64,000 bases of DNA from Austropuccinia psidii (Eukaryota; Basidiomycota; Pucciniomycetes; Pucciniales; Sphaerophragmiaceae): positions 52,433,569 to 52,497,568 of the forward strand of contig JALGQZ010000007.1 of assembly GCA_023105745.1 (NCBI GenBank). Reading direction: 5' to 3'. The notes under the pieces were generated by a model, which made no database searches, was not told the origin of the DNA, and saw nothing but the letters and a program-made list of their open reading frames with translations. Below, piece by piece: positions 45,675 to 58,658 of this stretch. The translations under genes were made by a program, and so were the position numbers. The stretch's first letter is position 1. Every line of letters begins with the position of its first letter.

Positions 45675-47277
45675 TGTCACAACCACAACTAATGACCCTC
45701 CTCTATGGGTGTTGCGGCAATTCAGCCTGGGACCAAGTTGGGGCCAATTGGCCACACCATATCTTTTATGGCCGATTGGCCCCATTTGGTTTTCCATGGC
45801 CCTTTGGCCATATCACCTTCCCCTGCCCTTTTATTTCCCCAATCATCATTTATATACTCAGGCCATATCCTGCCATCATTGGCCTTCCTGGCCAATTCTC
45901 ATAACTCCACCCCCAGGCCTCTATATTTGTTTTTGGGCCTGGGGGTGTCCTTGTGTCTCCTATAGGGCTCTGGCCCCCTCGCCTTTGGGCCATTTAGGCC
46001 CCTGGGCCAATCAGGCCCCTTTTGGCCTAATCCAATGGGGCCAAAAGGGGAATAAGGGGGCAGTCCACTAGCCCCCAAGGCCAGGTGGGTCCCAAAACAC
46101 AATTGGGCCCACATGAGCCAATTTTGGCCCCAAATCCCATCAAACCCAGAATGGCCATAAAGACCCTCAGGAGCCATATTTGCCCAAGGATCACCATGCA
46201 CCACTTTTCAGCCCACGGCCTCTGGAAGCCACCAGAGGCCACCAGATTGGTTCAGCTCAATCCTTACCCTCAACTCAAGGGGTATTCTTCCCATTCCTCC
46301 ATGTATCACATACTCGAGGTTGCAGGAGTGGTGCATATATGGTATTATATACCACTATGCACCGTTTTTGCTCAGCAATTCAATGGTGACATTTTCAGGA
46401 CCAAATTCCATGATTCCAAGTCAAGGTCCCAAAATCCAACACCCATTTTGAAGGAGGACTCTTCAGCTCATCAGTATGGCAATCCATGGTGGCTATCAGA
46501 AGACTATTCAAGGACCCCAACCGCCTGGCCCTGCAGGAGTTTGGTTGTCAATTATCTCAGGATTATTCCAAGGGCCAGTCTCAGAAGTTATTCATCATTC
46601 AATCAGTTTTCAAGGCAGAAAGTACCTCAATACTCCTTGGACAACTCAATTGCTCCATACAGGCAGCAATCAATTATACCTGTATGTCATTGGCCCAATT
46701 GGGTCAATTCATGTTCCACTGTAGGAATTCAATCATACAGTTCAGCTCTCAAGATGGCCAGAACTGTATTGGCCCAATTCAGACAATACAGCCAGTGATT
46801 GACCTTCCAGGATCAGCCCCGCAGCTCTTCACATATACTGGCCACCTTTCATCACCTAGGGACTTTTTCTCCAGTTAATTAATAGATTGGATTTTTTTTT
46901 ATCTTTATTTTCTTTTCATTTATTAAAGTAAATACTGATATTCTTAAGTCAGTCATTTGCACCTTTCTTCTTCACCTGTCAGTGGATATTGGTGGTCATA
47001 TACTTGACTAATTCCATTTCATTTTCTGGCAGGTTGAAACAGTGAATTGGGGATTCACTTGGTTGGCTTCTTGGCTTTTGGCTTCCTTATTTTTCCTGGA
47101 CATTGGCATCATTTACTCTTTCTTATCTTTGACATACTTGTCCTTATTCTTACTCTTATTCCTCTTAAAGAAATTCATTCTCCTTTATCTCTTTCATCTT
47201 TTTGGAGCCTTCCAAGTGAGTTCTTGATTCCTGAGTGCCAGGCCACACTTGTTTTCTGTCCAAGAGCCACTGTGACA
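45675..47277 (+). repeat. 3' LTR of element E (1603 bp)
   Basis: TGTCACAACCACAAC to CACTGTGACA. GGCC-rich between about 45740 and 46100. Contains the palindrome 46331-46362. A 237-codon open frame (46085-46798, MGPKTQLG...) resembles frames in the 5' LTR but coexists with open frames in the other phases. Confidence 0.92.
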
Positions 47278-47888
47278 CCATGTCTTGGAGTTCATTGACA
47301 TGTTTTTCAATTTCCTTCCTAGTTTCCATACTTTCTGGGTATGGAGGTCTTCTCAGAATGGGTGGATAGGTTCTTCCAACATTCAGATATAATTATATAT
47401 CATGGCCTCTGATTTTTCCTGATGGTTCTTCACCAATTGAAAATTCTGGTCTCTTTTTCCTTAGCATCTTTAGTATACTGAGTTTTTGTTTCCTGGTAAG
47501 GGTACTTCTGAATCGGCCCTCTCTGAATTCAATCAGTAATTCTTTTGGAGGATCATAGGTAGATATTTGGTATATGTCATGTGAAATTTCTTCTCCTTGT
47601 TTGTACCAATAGTAATATGCCTGTTTTTGAAATTGTAAATATCAATGCCATACATCCTCTGGTAGTCTGTTCCCAGTAAAAACCCTTGGATGTTGGCCTC
47701 TTCAAGCACAACAAACTCTGCATTGAGTCTGATATTACCTTTCCTATGGGGTATACTTATCTATTTGATAACTTTCCCAATGGATTTAATCTTCCCTGGT
47801 GCACCTTTGAAGTTATTTCCCTTGGTTGGCAAGAGTTTTTTTCTCAATTTGGGAAGTGGCGATCCAGATAATTTCTTACTACTATTGA
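47278..47888 (-). pseudogene. Element A2 pol fragment (protease end and RT start)
   Basis: Equivalent to about 2450-3060 of element A: RT-proximal region, then the region around the protease flap. The rest of A2 pol is missing because element E inserted here. No continuous frame. The upstream protease motif lies at 49325-49400, beyond the solo LTR. Confidence 0.85.
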
Positions 47889-49324
47889 TGTCAGCCTGTG
47901 ACTCAAAACCAGAGCACAAGCATGACAGCCAAAATACCATAAACCAATGGTATAGCCAAGATACCACCAAAACATGGAGCTGAGCCAAATCAGCTCAAAA
48001 GGTATCAGAGGAAAAGGGAAACTCACCTCTTTTTGAAAATATAAGTCCCATCACTATAGGACAAAGAATAACAAAGTTATTCCTGCTCAAAGTTTTTGCT
48101 GAGAATAAACCTTAATTTTCACATCTCATCTCAAATCTAGAAGGAGAGGCTTAACCCCATCAAATGGGTATTCCAAATGAAGCTCTAAGCCAGGGCTATC
48201 CAATGGTACCAGCCAAACTGAGCTAGCACCAATATTACTGGAGTTATGGGCAATTTCAGGCCAAATAAGGGTGAAGAAAACATTCACCTCTCATCTAACC
48301 TCTACAGTTTTAGTGTGGGATACTTGAAGTGGGGTCTTTTTGGAAAGCGCACAATCAGGGCTATCTGATGGTTTCATCTCCTTCCCCACATCTCAACTAC
48401 AGCAGAAGTTATGGGGCAAACGAGCTCAATACAGCTTTTTGCCTAAAACACGCAAATGTACAAAAATCTTGTACATGGGATAACTTTGCCATATTAAATG
48501 ATACTCATATCAAATGAGGTACCATTGTGTAGAGCACATACAGGGCTACACACTGAACCATTTTTGAGGTTGATATTTCAAAAATTGACTAAGCTATGAC
48601 TTTTTTTAGGTCAGATTCCCACCTACTGTCATATACAGCCTTACCATGGGATAATATGCCATAATCATGAATATGAGGTGTCAAATAGACAAAGAAGCAT
48701 GTTTTTGCTTCAATACCTCATATGTCAGTCAATACTGGGGTCCCATACAGTTTCTGTACAGCATTGTACACGTCATACATGTCAGAATCAGGCTGTGAGG
48801 TCCCCAGATGAAAATTTTCACCCTGTATTGGTGAAAACTGCCCTGATGTGGTTTCAAAACCACATCTGAGCCCATTACAGGTTATACAGGCTGTTTGCAA
48901 GCCACAAGCCAGTACTAGAGAGTGAAAAATATTCACTTCCTCTATGTGGAAAGGTCTAGCACCCTTTCCACCCCATTTCAGGATAAAAGGGAGGCTTTTC
49001 ACAGCCAGAATTGTTTCCTCATCCTGCTCTTGAATATCCTACGTAGTAAACTGTCCAAAACAGTTTTAATCTTGGGTAATAATCAGGGTATAATCATAAT
49101 CTTAATTATTGTAGTTCTTATTATAGTAATCCAACTGGCAAGACTGCACCCAGGGTTCTCAATAGCGCTCACCACCACTATTTTTCAATAGTAGAACCCT
49201 TTCATTATTTTATAACAATTATATTATCAAAAAACTCTTATTATAAAATTATTTTCACGTGTCACAGTCATAGTTCTAGTTGTATATAGCCTAAATACTG
49301 CTTCAACATAGACTCCCGCTGACA
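47889..49324 (+). repeat. Solo LTR, family A (1436 bp), ATTGA target duplication
   Basis: TGTCAGCCTGTGAC to CCGCTGACA. ATTGA at 47884-47888 and 49325-49329. It is inserted in A2 protease next to the DSG motif. It has the TATA-like GGATAAAAGG at 48981 and the nested hairpin. Confidence 0.95.
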
Positions 49325-51030
49325 ATTGAGCAGTGTTCTCCACTGTCAATGATCAATGGGTGTTGAGAATTTTCAATAAAAACAGTCATATTTGTGGCTG
49401 TCCCATGTATGTATGCCATTCCTTTAGTTGGTGTAACTAGGAATGTCTGTGCATCTTGTGTGTGTTTACACAAGTTCTTATTGACAGTATCCTGTGGCAT
49501 GCCTGCTTCCAACTGTATGCCCTCAATTTCCAGTGGTTTTTCCTTTTGGTATTCCACTAGGAGTTCTTCTCTTGGGTGTTGGTAATCATAAGATTGTTCT
49601 TTGATGGCATCACCCATAGAGTCTGATTCAGAATCCTCTGTGGGGGATTCCTCCTCTGGGACTTTCTAAATGCAATAGACTTTCTTCTTAGCTTTTGGAA
49701 AGTGGTTTGAATAATGGTCTTTTGAACAACAATTTTAACAAGAATATTTCTTCTTGGCCACTTCTGCCACCCTTTCTCTGGGGTTGTCTTTAAACTCCAC
49801 CCTGAAAGTTTTTTTCTATTTGAAACCACTTCTTCTATATGGGGAATATTTCCCTACATTGGTTCTCTTCCTTAAATCCTGTAAGGTATTTCCATCGTCA
49901 TCTAGAGTACCATTCTAGTTGCATCTGCATTTTACTGCATGCTCTAGTTCTCCTGAAATTTTTGTGATGAGTTTGTGATTCCTGTTCTTAAGATTCATTT
50001 GAGGATTAGTGGCTTGGAGTCCTTTAGACTTTCTGAGACACCACTCATATGGATCCTTTTCCACAGAATATTTGTCATTTTCAAATGACATGGTATTTTG
50101 CCAAATCCAAGTACCATTCCTGTGCCTTTGGATGATTTTACTCTTCCAACAAGGCCAGTTCCTCTGGCCATGGATTTCTTTCATCTCTGTGTACCAAATA
50201 CTAGAATGTCCTTTGAATGCTGTATTGAGTCTAGCAGTGATACAGTAGTCTGGTATGCTTGGTTCATCAATTAAGAGTACCTCAATACAATTACTGAGCT
50301 CCATATGATCATATTCTCTTGTTCCAGAGAATTTGGGCTAGCTTGAGGCCTCTGGAAGCTGTTTAAGGGCTTCCTTATCAGAATGAGACATATTATCTCC
50401 ATGGTGGTATTGAGGTGGAGATCTTGGTTGTTTACCAATACAGCATCTGCTTTGATTTCTTCTTGGTATGGATTCTCCAAAGAATGGCCATCTGGTTGGG
50501 GCTTCATGTTTTGGTAGACACTAAACAATTTGTTTATATCTTGATCCAGACAATACCTGTCCCTTTTGCAGTGATGTTGCTCTTCAAAGACTTGGGTCAG
50601 TCTTTTGTTGGTTTCCTCAGAGGCTTTGCTCAATTGAGCAAAGCTCTTTTGGATGGCTTTAATTATACCCTCTTGTAAGATTGCATTTATTTTCAAACTT
50701 TCATTTATCCTCTTCAAATAATCAAGTGATTCTCGAGTTTTCCCTGCAAATTGGGAAATTTGTAACCACAGTTTATCACTGTTTAATTTACTATCAGGTG
50801 TAATAAAATTATGTTCTGTCTGGGTGAGGGTAATATTTGTATTAGTAGGGCTACTGATTCTAGAAGTATTTACAACTATTTCTGGCTTTTGTGCACTTCT
50901 TTCAGCAAATCTGACAGCTTCTGGATCATTGGGTCTGACTCTCTCTTCTTTTGGTTGGAAGAGGTCTTGGTTTTGCCCTTGTATCCTTGTCTTCTCCTGT
51001 AAACTACCTGGGATTTTGAAGAATGGTGAC
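49325..51030 (-). pseudogene. Element A2 Gag and protease start
   Basis: On minus, 51030-50271 carries the Gag coiled-coil region (LYIK-like, then FEEQHHCKRDRYCLDQDINKL as in A). 50304-49915 carries the capsid (CITARLNTAFKGHSSIWYTEM, HGQRNWPCW). 49829-49557 is the knuckle region, where the cysteine frame is disrupted. 49617-49325 is the link to protease with IDSGEHCSIV. All resemble A closely. The Gag N-terminal part is split off by the solo LTR at 51031-52841. Confidence 0.85.
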
Positions 51031-52841
51031 TTTAAGGTGTAGATAGGAAACTTTGATTGAAAATCAATTATTTTTCCTTGCTTCAAAATTTTTATAAGGT
51101 AAACATGTGATTGAAAATAGTATGACATAGTATTTTTAAGCAAAAAAACGCCAAATTTATTGTTTTGAACTTCATAAGTATAAAAAAAAATTAAAAAAGA
51201 TTTATTTTTCTACTAACAATAAGAATTAATCCAAAACTACTCTACAAGACATATTTAAGGCTACAAAAGAAATTTCTTCAAGAGCAATTTCAATTGGAAT
51301 TAGCTTAGAAAAGAACTGCAAGAAATTAATTAAAGAAAAAGATCTTTATCAGGATTATTGAAGAGAAAACATGCCCAAAAGTGACCAGAATGAATTTGGA
51401 AACAAAGTGGCAAGGTTGAAAGTGATGAAAGATGCTTGAATTCACTCATGGGGTGGTTGAGGGGTAAAATTGATTCAAAGAGTTAAAAACAATGATTATG
51501 ATTATTTTTCACATGGTTAAAAGGATCAAAATGATTTAAAACCGGTGGTTGAAATCTTTTATTTATTGGTTTAACAGTGTTTACACTAATTATAAAAGGA
51601 AAAGATTCTAACATGGAGAGAAAATTGGGGCAAAGAAGACATTCTTTTATAACTATCAATTTCCTTACCTCAAAAGTAGAGCTTACTCTTGTCAGTTTTG
51701 GAAAACAATCTGACAACAGAGAATCCAATTATGGCATCATTGAACCCTGGTTTAGACCAGAAAGGGCTGGTTTTAGCCATTTTTTGCTATTTTAAGCCAT
51801 TTTAGACCCTTCAATCAGCCATTGCTATAGTTATACCTGGTCTGGAGCCTGCAAGACAGGTCAGAATGTGTTCAAGAGATGTAGAAGCCAGTTCAAACTG
51901 TTTTTACTAAGCTTTTTTAACTTAAGGGTAGTTTTACCCTCTTGGAAACAGTTAAAACTTCCCTGGTTGGTATCAAAACCTCATCATCAATTGAGTCACA
52001 GACCCTGTGACTCAATTGCAGGCCAAAATTGATGAAATTTTGCATGGAATTTGACTTTTAATGCCTGTCAGAAAGGATTTTGGCGGTATGGCTCCCCCTT
52101 AAAGCTAGAGTTCCTTTCCCCCCCAAATTAATATTTCCAATTTATTTTTCCTTCAATTCCTCATCATGTATTTTTCTTGTTATTTACATATGTAATTCCA
52201 TTGAGTTTCAATATACACTTACTTTAATAATTGAAACCTCATATGTAACTAAAGCTTGCTTATGTGATACATGTGCACATTTTGACATTTCAATTGAAAA
52301 TACTTCAATTCCCCATAACTTCTAAATTACACACAACACCTCAATTGTAACACAAAAATTAATGGTCAACATCTCATGGGATGTGAGCTCAATTAAGGTT
52401 TTGAGGATTTTTAACTGTTGTAAATCAAATACTAAAAACTTAATTTAAGCTTATTTAGAGTTGAGTTACAGAAATTTTACCCAGAGGTAACCCCACCTCA
52501 TTTTTTGTAAGAAGTCCAATGGTAAAATGATTTTCATAATTTTATTTTCAGGAAAAAAGCTATGATAATCTTCATTTAACTTTTTTCCACAAAAAATTAA
52601 TTTTGGGATTTTAGTTGAGAATTCATTTTTATTTAATTTCTTTCAAGTAAAAAACTGTTTTCACAAATTTAACATTTGAAGTAATTTTATTTTTATATTA
52701 TAATTAAATTTTTATTTTATATATAAATTTGTATTTATATTTTATTTTTATTTTGATAATTTAAATAAATTTATTATATTTATATCTTATTTTTATTATT
52801 TGTAGTCTTTTGGGCATATGAAAATACCTCTAAGGCTCACA
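51031..52841 (-). repeat. Solo LTR, family B (1811 bp), GTGAC target duplication
   Basis: Left end TTTAAGGTG (expected TGTAAGG; one base differs) and right end AAGGCTCACA. GTGAC at 51026-51030 and 52842-52846. Matches the 3' LTR of element B in reverse. Confidence 0.93.
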
Positions 52842-53758
52842 GTGACTCTTGGTAACTGATCTGTTGGTGCTTGAATGGTGTGAATCCACTGGAGAGCTGT
52901 TTAGGTCTACTTCTTGTGAGCCAGAAGGAATCTGAGTATTCCCTGTCTGGGTCAGCTGTTTTTCTATCGCTTGGATAGTGGCTTGATTCTCCCTTATCCT
53001 GGTTGCCCTCTACTCCAGCATTCTGAACTGCCTGGTGGGGTCCAACCTTTGGTTATTACCGTAAGGGCTTTGAGTCTATCTCTTTGAGGAATATCTTCTG
53101 GAAACTTACCCCAAGGTCTGCCAAGTGGGACACTAGGTTGAACCTCTTGTTGTCCATGCTCCATTGAAATGGGTCTTTGAGGAGTTGGTGGAGCTGAAGA
53201 ACTTGATCCATATACTTCTAGTCCTCTGGCTGGAGGTTTCTGTTGAATTGGAAAGTGAATGGCAGAGTGGGTATGATTTCACTGAATTTCTTGCCATCCA
53301 TCACTGTGTCCAAGGTGTCCTCTTCCAGGGATTCTGGTTATGGACAAGCCTTCTCTGTCCTCTGGCTGGTGCCTTGGGATTCCAAGGTCTCTGAGGTGTA
53401 AAGGTGACATATCAGTATTTTCAAGCAGTCATCAACTTGATGTTCTTAGGGTATTTTGACTTTGACTATGCCTTCTACAAACTTTTTGTCTACTACTTTT
53501 TCAAATTTGCCCTTAGAGGTACGACTGGATCAATGATTGTAATCTTCCCTGTACAAGTCATTAAGGTTGGTTTACCTTGTATTGATGCAGAGTTTTCTGT
53601 TTTTCTACTCCTCTTAGTGGCAATTGGTTTCCACGTTTTAGCTGTGATAAGGCCTTCACCATGCCTCTTTGCTTTCCCCTTTCTTACCTCTGGTTCTGAG
53701 GGTGTCACTGGTATGTTGGCTGGTGACGGGGTTTCAAGTGGTATAAATTTTTTTTCCA
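52842..53758 (-). pseudogene. Element A2 accessory gene, decayed
   Basis: Exon 2 is 53576-53758, exactly 183 nt as in A, preceded by a GATTCAG acceptor and TG and followed by GTAAACC. It is open (EKKFIPLETPSPANIPVTPSEP). The next acceptor ACACCTCAG ends at 53391 and exon 3 starts at 53390, as in A. Exon 3 has stops here and is cut by the solo LTR. The conservation of exon length and both splice sites in a second copy supports the gene model of A. Confidence 0.6.
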
Positions 53759-53875
53759 CTGAATCAAACAGGAAAAATAAAGCTTATTGTCACTTAAGAC
53801 TTCTTAAAATGCTGTTTGCACTTCTAAGAATGTCCTCTGGGAAATATATTTCTATATTATTCCCTTGTATTATGC
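53759..53875 (-). other. Element A2 leader, gag-proximal piece
   Basis: Matches element A 5654-5770. Ends at about 53875 (CCCTTGTATTATGCC) where element H sequence begins. Confidence 0.7.
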
Positions 53876-54356
53876 CAGGCTTACCAGGATATAATGAATG
53901 GAAATCCTTGAGAAGGTCTGGTGAGCTGGTGAGGTTGGAAGCTGGTTCCCAAGTTGTTCTTTCTGGGTCTTCACTGAATCCTTTCCACTCTACAAGATAC
54001 CATAATTTACCTCTCTTGAGTTTGGAGTCCAGAACCTGATCCACTCCCCATTCTTCTTGCTCCTCCACTAGGACTGGTGGTGGTGGCAATTGATGTCTAC
54101 ATGGGATAGTTGATTTCTTCACTGGTTCTAATGAGGACACATGGAAGACAGGGTTAACTGACTTCCATTTCTGAGGCAACTTGAGGTGATATGCATGGCT
54201 TCCAATGTTCTTCAGAACTTCAAAATATCCCAGCCATCTTTCTGATGATTTCTTGGTGGGTCTTGTTGTCTTGATGTTCTTGGAAGCTAGCCATACTTTG
54301 TCCCCAGGTTGGAAATTATGTGAAATTGCTCTATTTCTATCTGCATACTTCTTGAA
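53876..54356 (-). pseudogene. Element H chromodomain and linker
   Basis: VNPVFHVSSLEPVKKSTIP linker and a chromodomain (LWYLVEWKGFSEDPERTTWEP) in one frame, unlike E where they are split. It ends LYPGKPG, and the following residues already derive from A2 sequence. 54180-54356 holds the GPY/F region in a broken frame. Confidence 0.87.
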
Positions 54357-55241
54357 TCACCTTATTGCTGAATCTAATTCTTCTTTGAAAACTTGGTTTA
54401 CTGATTGGAGTTTTGTTGAGAACTTTCCAGCAGGTGAGTCTTTAGAAACAGGGATTGAGTGTAAGCTGAGATTTCTTCCATAAATGGTGAAAAAATGTGA
54501 TTGCTTTGTTGATGAATGTTCTGCATTATTATAGGCAAATTCAGCCAGAGGGAGCCAGGTGTGCCAGTCTTCTTGATGGTAACTGACATAAATCTGAAGA
54601 TACTGTTCTAGAATCTGATTTACCCTCTCTTTCTTTCCATCTGTTTCAGGATGAAATGCAGCTGAAAGATCTCTTGATATTTTGAGATGCTGACATAAAT
54701 TGGCCCAGAATGATGAAACAAATAAATTTCCTCTATCACTGACAATACTGACTGGAAGTCCATCTTTGGGAAAGACATGGCCAATAAAGATTTGAGCTAA
54801 TTTCAGAGCAGTGATTGTTCCATAAGCTGGAATGAAGATTGCCATTTTGAAGAACCTGTCCACAACTACTAGAATTGAATCAAAGTTGTTTGACCAGGGA
54901 AATTGAGTGATAAAGTCCATTGATAAGGAATGCCAAGGACCAGATGGAATTGGAAGAGGCTTGAGTAATCCAAACTTCTTATGATGAATGTTCTTGTTTC
55001 TTGAACATTGCTGACATGAGGACACATAGTCCTTAATGAATTGATTCATGCCAGCTCAATAAAAATCCCTTTTGATGACCTTGAGGGTCTGCTCCTGGCC
55101 AGGGTCACCAGCCAATGGTGAGTTGTGACATGTTTTAAGAATATTGAGTTGGATTTCTTCATTTCTTGGGATTACTAATCTATCTTTGACTAATGAAAAA
55201 CTTGGCTTGAGGCTCAAGAGAATAATCTGGAACTGATTCAC
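54357..55241 (-). pseudogene. Element H integrase
   Basis: 54357-55049 encodes CQQCS of the zinc finger and a core with all three acidic residues: LSMDFITQF, IVSDRGNLF and GKKERVN. 55056-55241 holds the start of the zinc finger region (HNSPLAGDPGQ), where the second His of the HHCC finger is replaced by Asp. A stop between the two pieces (Trp expected, TGA) breaks the frame. The core is otherwise better preserved than in E. Confidence 0.87.
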
Positions 55242-55800
55242 CCCTTGCTAGTTGCTTGAGTATTTCTTTATAATCTTTTTCTTGCCATACTTTGTTTTGA
55301 ATCTTGTAAACTAAATCTGAGAATATTTCCACTTTTATTGAGAAGAATCTTTACTCACAAATTCCATTTTGCTTGACTACTTGATGAAAATTTTGAGGAT
55401 TCTTGCTGATGAAGTCCACCACCCTCTCTGGGTACATGTTGTCCCAATGTGACAAGGCATCTGGTAAAGTGGCCAGTCTGCCTAGGTGGTAAGGAATGGT
55501 GAAATGAAACTCAGAAAGGAATTCATCCCAACAGGCCTGACAACAAGTAAGGACTTTGGAAGACATGAAATACTGAAGGGAAGATTGGTCTATCAAGACT
55601 TCAAAAGAATTGGAAAGAGAAAGAAGAAAAGCGCTGCAGCGCTTGACAGCCCAAACTATGCCAAGAAGTTCCTTGTCATGAATTTCATAGTTGAGCTCAT
55701 CTGGGAGGAGCTTGCAACTATCAAATGCAATGAGATGCTTTCCTGAGTCATACAACTGACTCAGTACAGCACCCAAGGCATAATCAGAAGCATCAGTCTC
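55242..55800 (-). pseudogene. Element H RNase H
   Basis: 55351-55776 is open: GAVLSQLYDSGKHLIAFDS, ELNYEIHDKELLGIVWAVKRC and RLATLPDALSHWDN. The DAS-type Asp block lies just before its start in sequence broken by a frame change at 55776-55800. 55242-55350 is the linker to integrase with no open frame. Confidence 0.83.
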
Positions 55801-56989
55801 TACAATGGTTGGTAGAGAAGGATTGAAATGAGAAGGATAGGTTCAGTGGTGAATGCTTCTTTGAGTATTTGCAACTGGCTAAGAGCTTCCTCATTGAAGA
55901 TAAAGGGAGAGTCTTTTTTGAGAAGGGAAGTGAGAGAAGTGATTTTTTTGGAGTAATTTTTAATGAAACAACAATAGAAATTGGCAAAGCCAAAAAAGGA
56001 TTGAAGAGCCTTGATGTTTCTGGGCTGAGGCCAATCAAGAATTTTCTGAACATTTGAAGAATCCATCTTGAGGCCTTCACTTGAAACAAAATATCCCAAG
56101 TATTCCACACTTGGAGGCTTCAGCAAATAGATTATTTTATCTCAGTCTTTGGAGGACAGAGGTCACATGTTTGACATATTCTTCCTCAGAATTGGAGAAC
56201 ACCATAACATTTATCTAGATAAACCACAACAAACACATCCAAGAAGTCTGCAAATATATCATTCACTAGATTCTGGAAAGAAGCTGGAGCATTGATAAAA
56301 GCAAATGGCATGACCAAGTACTCATAACTACCATCTTTGGCTCTAAAGGCAGTTAAGTGCTCATCCCCCTCTTTGATTCTCAGCAGGTTATATGCACCAG
56401 GCAGGTCTATCTTGGAGAAGATAGTGGAACCGTTGAATACGGTAAGAATCTGGTTCATAGGAGGAACAGGATACCTGTTCTTCCTAGTGACAGCATTGAG
56501 TTTGTGGTAGATAACACACAAACAAAGACCTCCATCCTTTTTCTTGACAAAAAGGACAGGTGCTCCTTTTGAAGAGGAGCTTGGCTGGATGAAACTTTTC
56601 GCTACATTCTCTGAAATGTAGGCCCGTAGTGTTTTTGACTCTTGATTTGATAATGAGTAGACAACACCAATTGGGGGTAGAAGACTCACCAATTCAACAT
56701 GATGATCAAAGGCGTGGTGTGGAAGAAGTTTCTCTGATTGCATTTTGGATAATACCTCCAAATAATGGTGATAAGCAGGAGGGACTACCTTCAAAACAGT
56801 TTCAATTTCTTCTGGCTCTTTCTCCTCATCCCACTGCTCCTCCAGGGAGGCATGGAAAGATAAGGAAGGAAGGTACATATCCCCTTGAAAGAGATGAAGT
56901 GAAGATATAGCAACATCTTCCCCAATATATTTTATCTCTTTGAAGACTTCATCTCTTAATGAAAGTAATGAATGAGAGGGAATGATCAA
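55793..56989 (-). pseudogene. Element H reverse transcriptase
   Basis: 56186-56989 holds RT from the N-terminal extension (HYLEVLSKMQSEKLLPHHAFDH) through GAPVLFVKKKDGG and FSKIDLPGAYNLLRI to YLD, where the frame shifts inside the YLDD motif (YLDKCYGVLQF). 55800-56126 continues the thumb ([40 protein letters not shown]). At least one frameshift at the active site inactivates it. Confidence 0.87.
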
Positions 56990-57512
56990 AGGGAAGGTGT
57001 CTTAAGTTCACCAACCAGAGCAACACGGTTGACAGTGGTGGCATGGTCATTACTAGTAGAAAAATTGATACCACTAGAATCCTTATGACTAGAATCATAG
57101 GTGATCAATTCATTTTTCCAATCAATAATGGGATTAAAATGGTAGAGGAGATCATAGCCCAATATCAGGTATTCTCCTTGGGGTGAATCTATGATAAAGA
57201 AGTCCCATTCAAAGCTTGGGAAGGAAGGAAAGTCAACTACCAACTTGGTATAATGGGTGATGAACAAGGCAGGGGATTCATTTGAATCCAGAATGAAAAG
57301 AGGAATCTTTTCAGGAACTCTGACATAGTCAATGAGTACTTGAGAACAAAATTCTTTGCAATAAAAGAGTTTGTAGCACCAGAATCAATGAGAATACTAT
57401 AAAAAATATCAGAGAAAGAAGAGAAAATAAGAAATTTTAAATATTTCTTGACACTAGTATTCATAGTGCAAAAATGTGCTGTTGAAGGGAATAAGTGAGA
57501 ACCATTGAACAC
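56986..57512 (-). pseudogene. Element H aspartic protease
   Basis: 57237-57512 carries YSILIDSGATNSFIAKNFV, identical in type to E. 56986-57267 carries the second half with YLILGYDLLYHFNPIIDWK. The two are separated by a frame change near 57260. Confidence 0.85.
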
Positions 57513-57529
57513 ATCATGATCCTCACTCA

Positions 57530-58658
57530 GGCTTTTCCCTACTTGCTAGGGAAGCTTTTTGATGACCCAGGCCTCATTCTGAGGTCTCTTGGAGAATTTC
57601 TAAATTGGGTGATTTCCACCACAATAAGTACATAACCCTTCCTTGATCCTCCTATGCATTTCAGAACCAATTAATTTATTGTGCTGATGAAGCAAAGCAG
57701 AATGAGGCTTGTCCTTTGAAGCTTGAACCTGCTTTCCCTTCTTATTCTTCTTATGGTGAGGCCTTCTTGAAGATGAGTCTTGAGGAGGCCTTGAAGGATT
57801 GGAACCAGTAACAGCAGGCTTCTTTTATTGATGACTACCCTTCTTTTTCTGCCTCTCATGGTATCTGGTATCTAATTCCAGGGTAATGTACAGGAGTTTT
57901 TAAAGAGTATCAAAATTACCAGGGTAGGAAGGTAACTGGTCCAAAGTTCTTGATTCCAATCCTCCTCTATAGGCATGGATATAAGCTCTTTCTCCCCAAT
58001 CTCCAATTCTTGACATTAAGCTTCTGAAATCAGCAATGTACAAGGATACATGCCCACTTTCCTTCATCCTCAAATTGTCCAACTCTTTTTCAGCTTTCCT
58101 GACTTGATTGGGATAACCAAGAAGAGTGAGTTATTGAGTTTCAAATAACTTCAAATTATTGAGGAGGTAGGAAGGATCTTCATTGAAAATATTAGAGAGG
58201 TAGGTTTAAATCCATTTTCTGGCTCTACCAGTGAGAAAAGAAGTTTAGTACAGAACTTCCTTCCTGTCAGAGAAGAAATTTGGTGTATCAGTATGTAAGA
58301 TCAATTGACAGGATTGGATAAATTCTCTCAATTTGTGAGCTTGAGTACCATCAAAAGAATCAGGTGCCTTCATTGCTGGACTTTTGAATGCATGAGTTTG
58401 AGAATTGTCCCTGGGGGCTGCTGCTTGAGAAAGTTGTGCCATAATAGTAGCCATTTGCTACGTGATCTTGAGGAGACTTGGTCCAGATTGAGAGACAAGA
58501 GGTTGATTAGTAGGGGCTAGATTAGAACCCTGCGGTACCTCTGGAGCATTTTCCACAGCATCTGCCACATCAGTCTCCCAAGAATCTTCCTCTTCTACAG
58601 ACTCCTGCCCCTCTTCATCTTCAACTTCTCCATCTCTTGCTCTTGCACCTTCAGACAT
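57530..58658 (-). pseudogene. Element H gag
   Basis: From the ATG at 58658 an acidic N-terminus (SEGARARDGEVEDEEGQESVEEEDS) is followed at 58245-58454 by MKAPDSFDGTQAHKLREFIQSCQLIL and SDRKEVLY, then by SLYIADFRSLMSRIGDWGE (57900-58082) and a basic, Ser/Gln/Lys-rich linker. Same architecture as E gag. Frame changes between modules. A longer Arg-rich start is encoded upstream of 58658 in E; here it is broken. Confidence 0.8.

Larger units (their letters stand above)
14968..47277 (+). mobile_element. Ty3/gypsy chromodomain element E (host of D, C and a solo LTR)
   Basis: Plus-strand element of a second clade: a truncated view of the 5' LTR (14968-16237, first part beyond B), leader, gag starting at 16948, protease, RT, RNase H, integrase, chromodomain and 3' LTR 45675-47277. 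Gag is split by element D (TSD TTTCT) and by a solo LTR (TSD CAGGC); reading resumes in register after each. Many stops and frameshifts and lost catalytic residues show it is old. After its 3' LTR comes A2 pol, so E lies inside A2. Confidence 0.92.

Noticed and set aside
53404..54039. 211-codon plus-strand frame at 53404-54039
   Set aside because: It runs antisense through the A2 accessory exon and across the A2/H junction, so it cannot be an ancestral gene.
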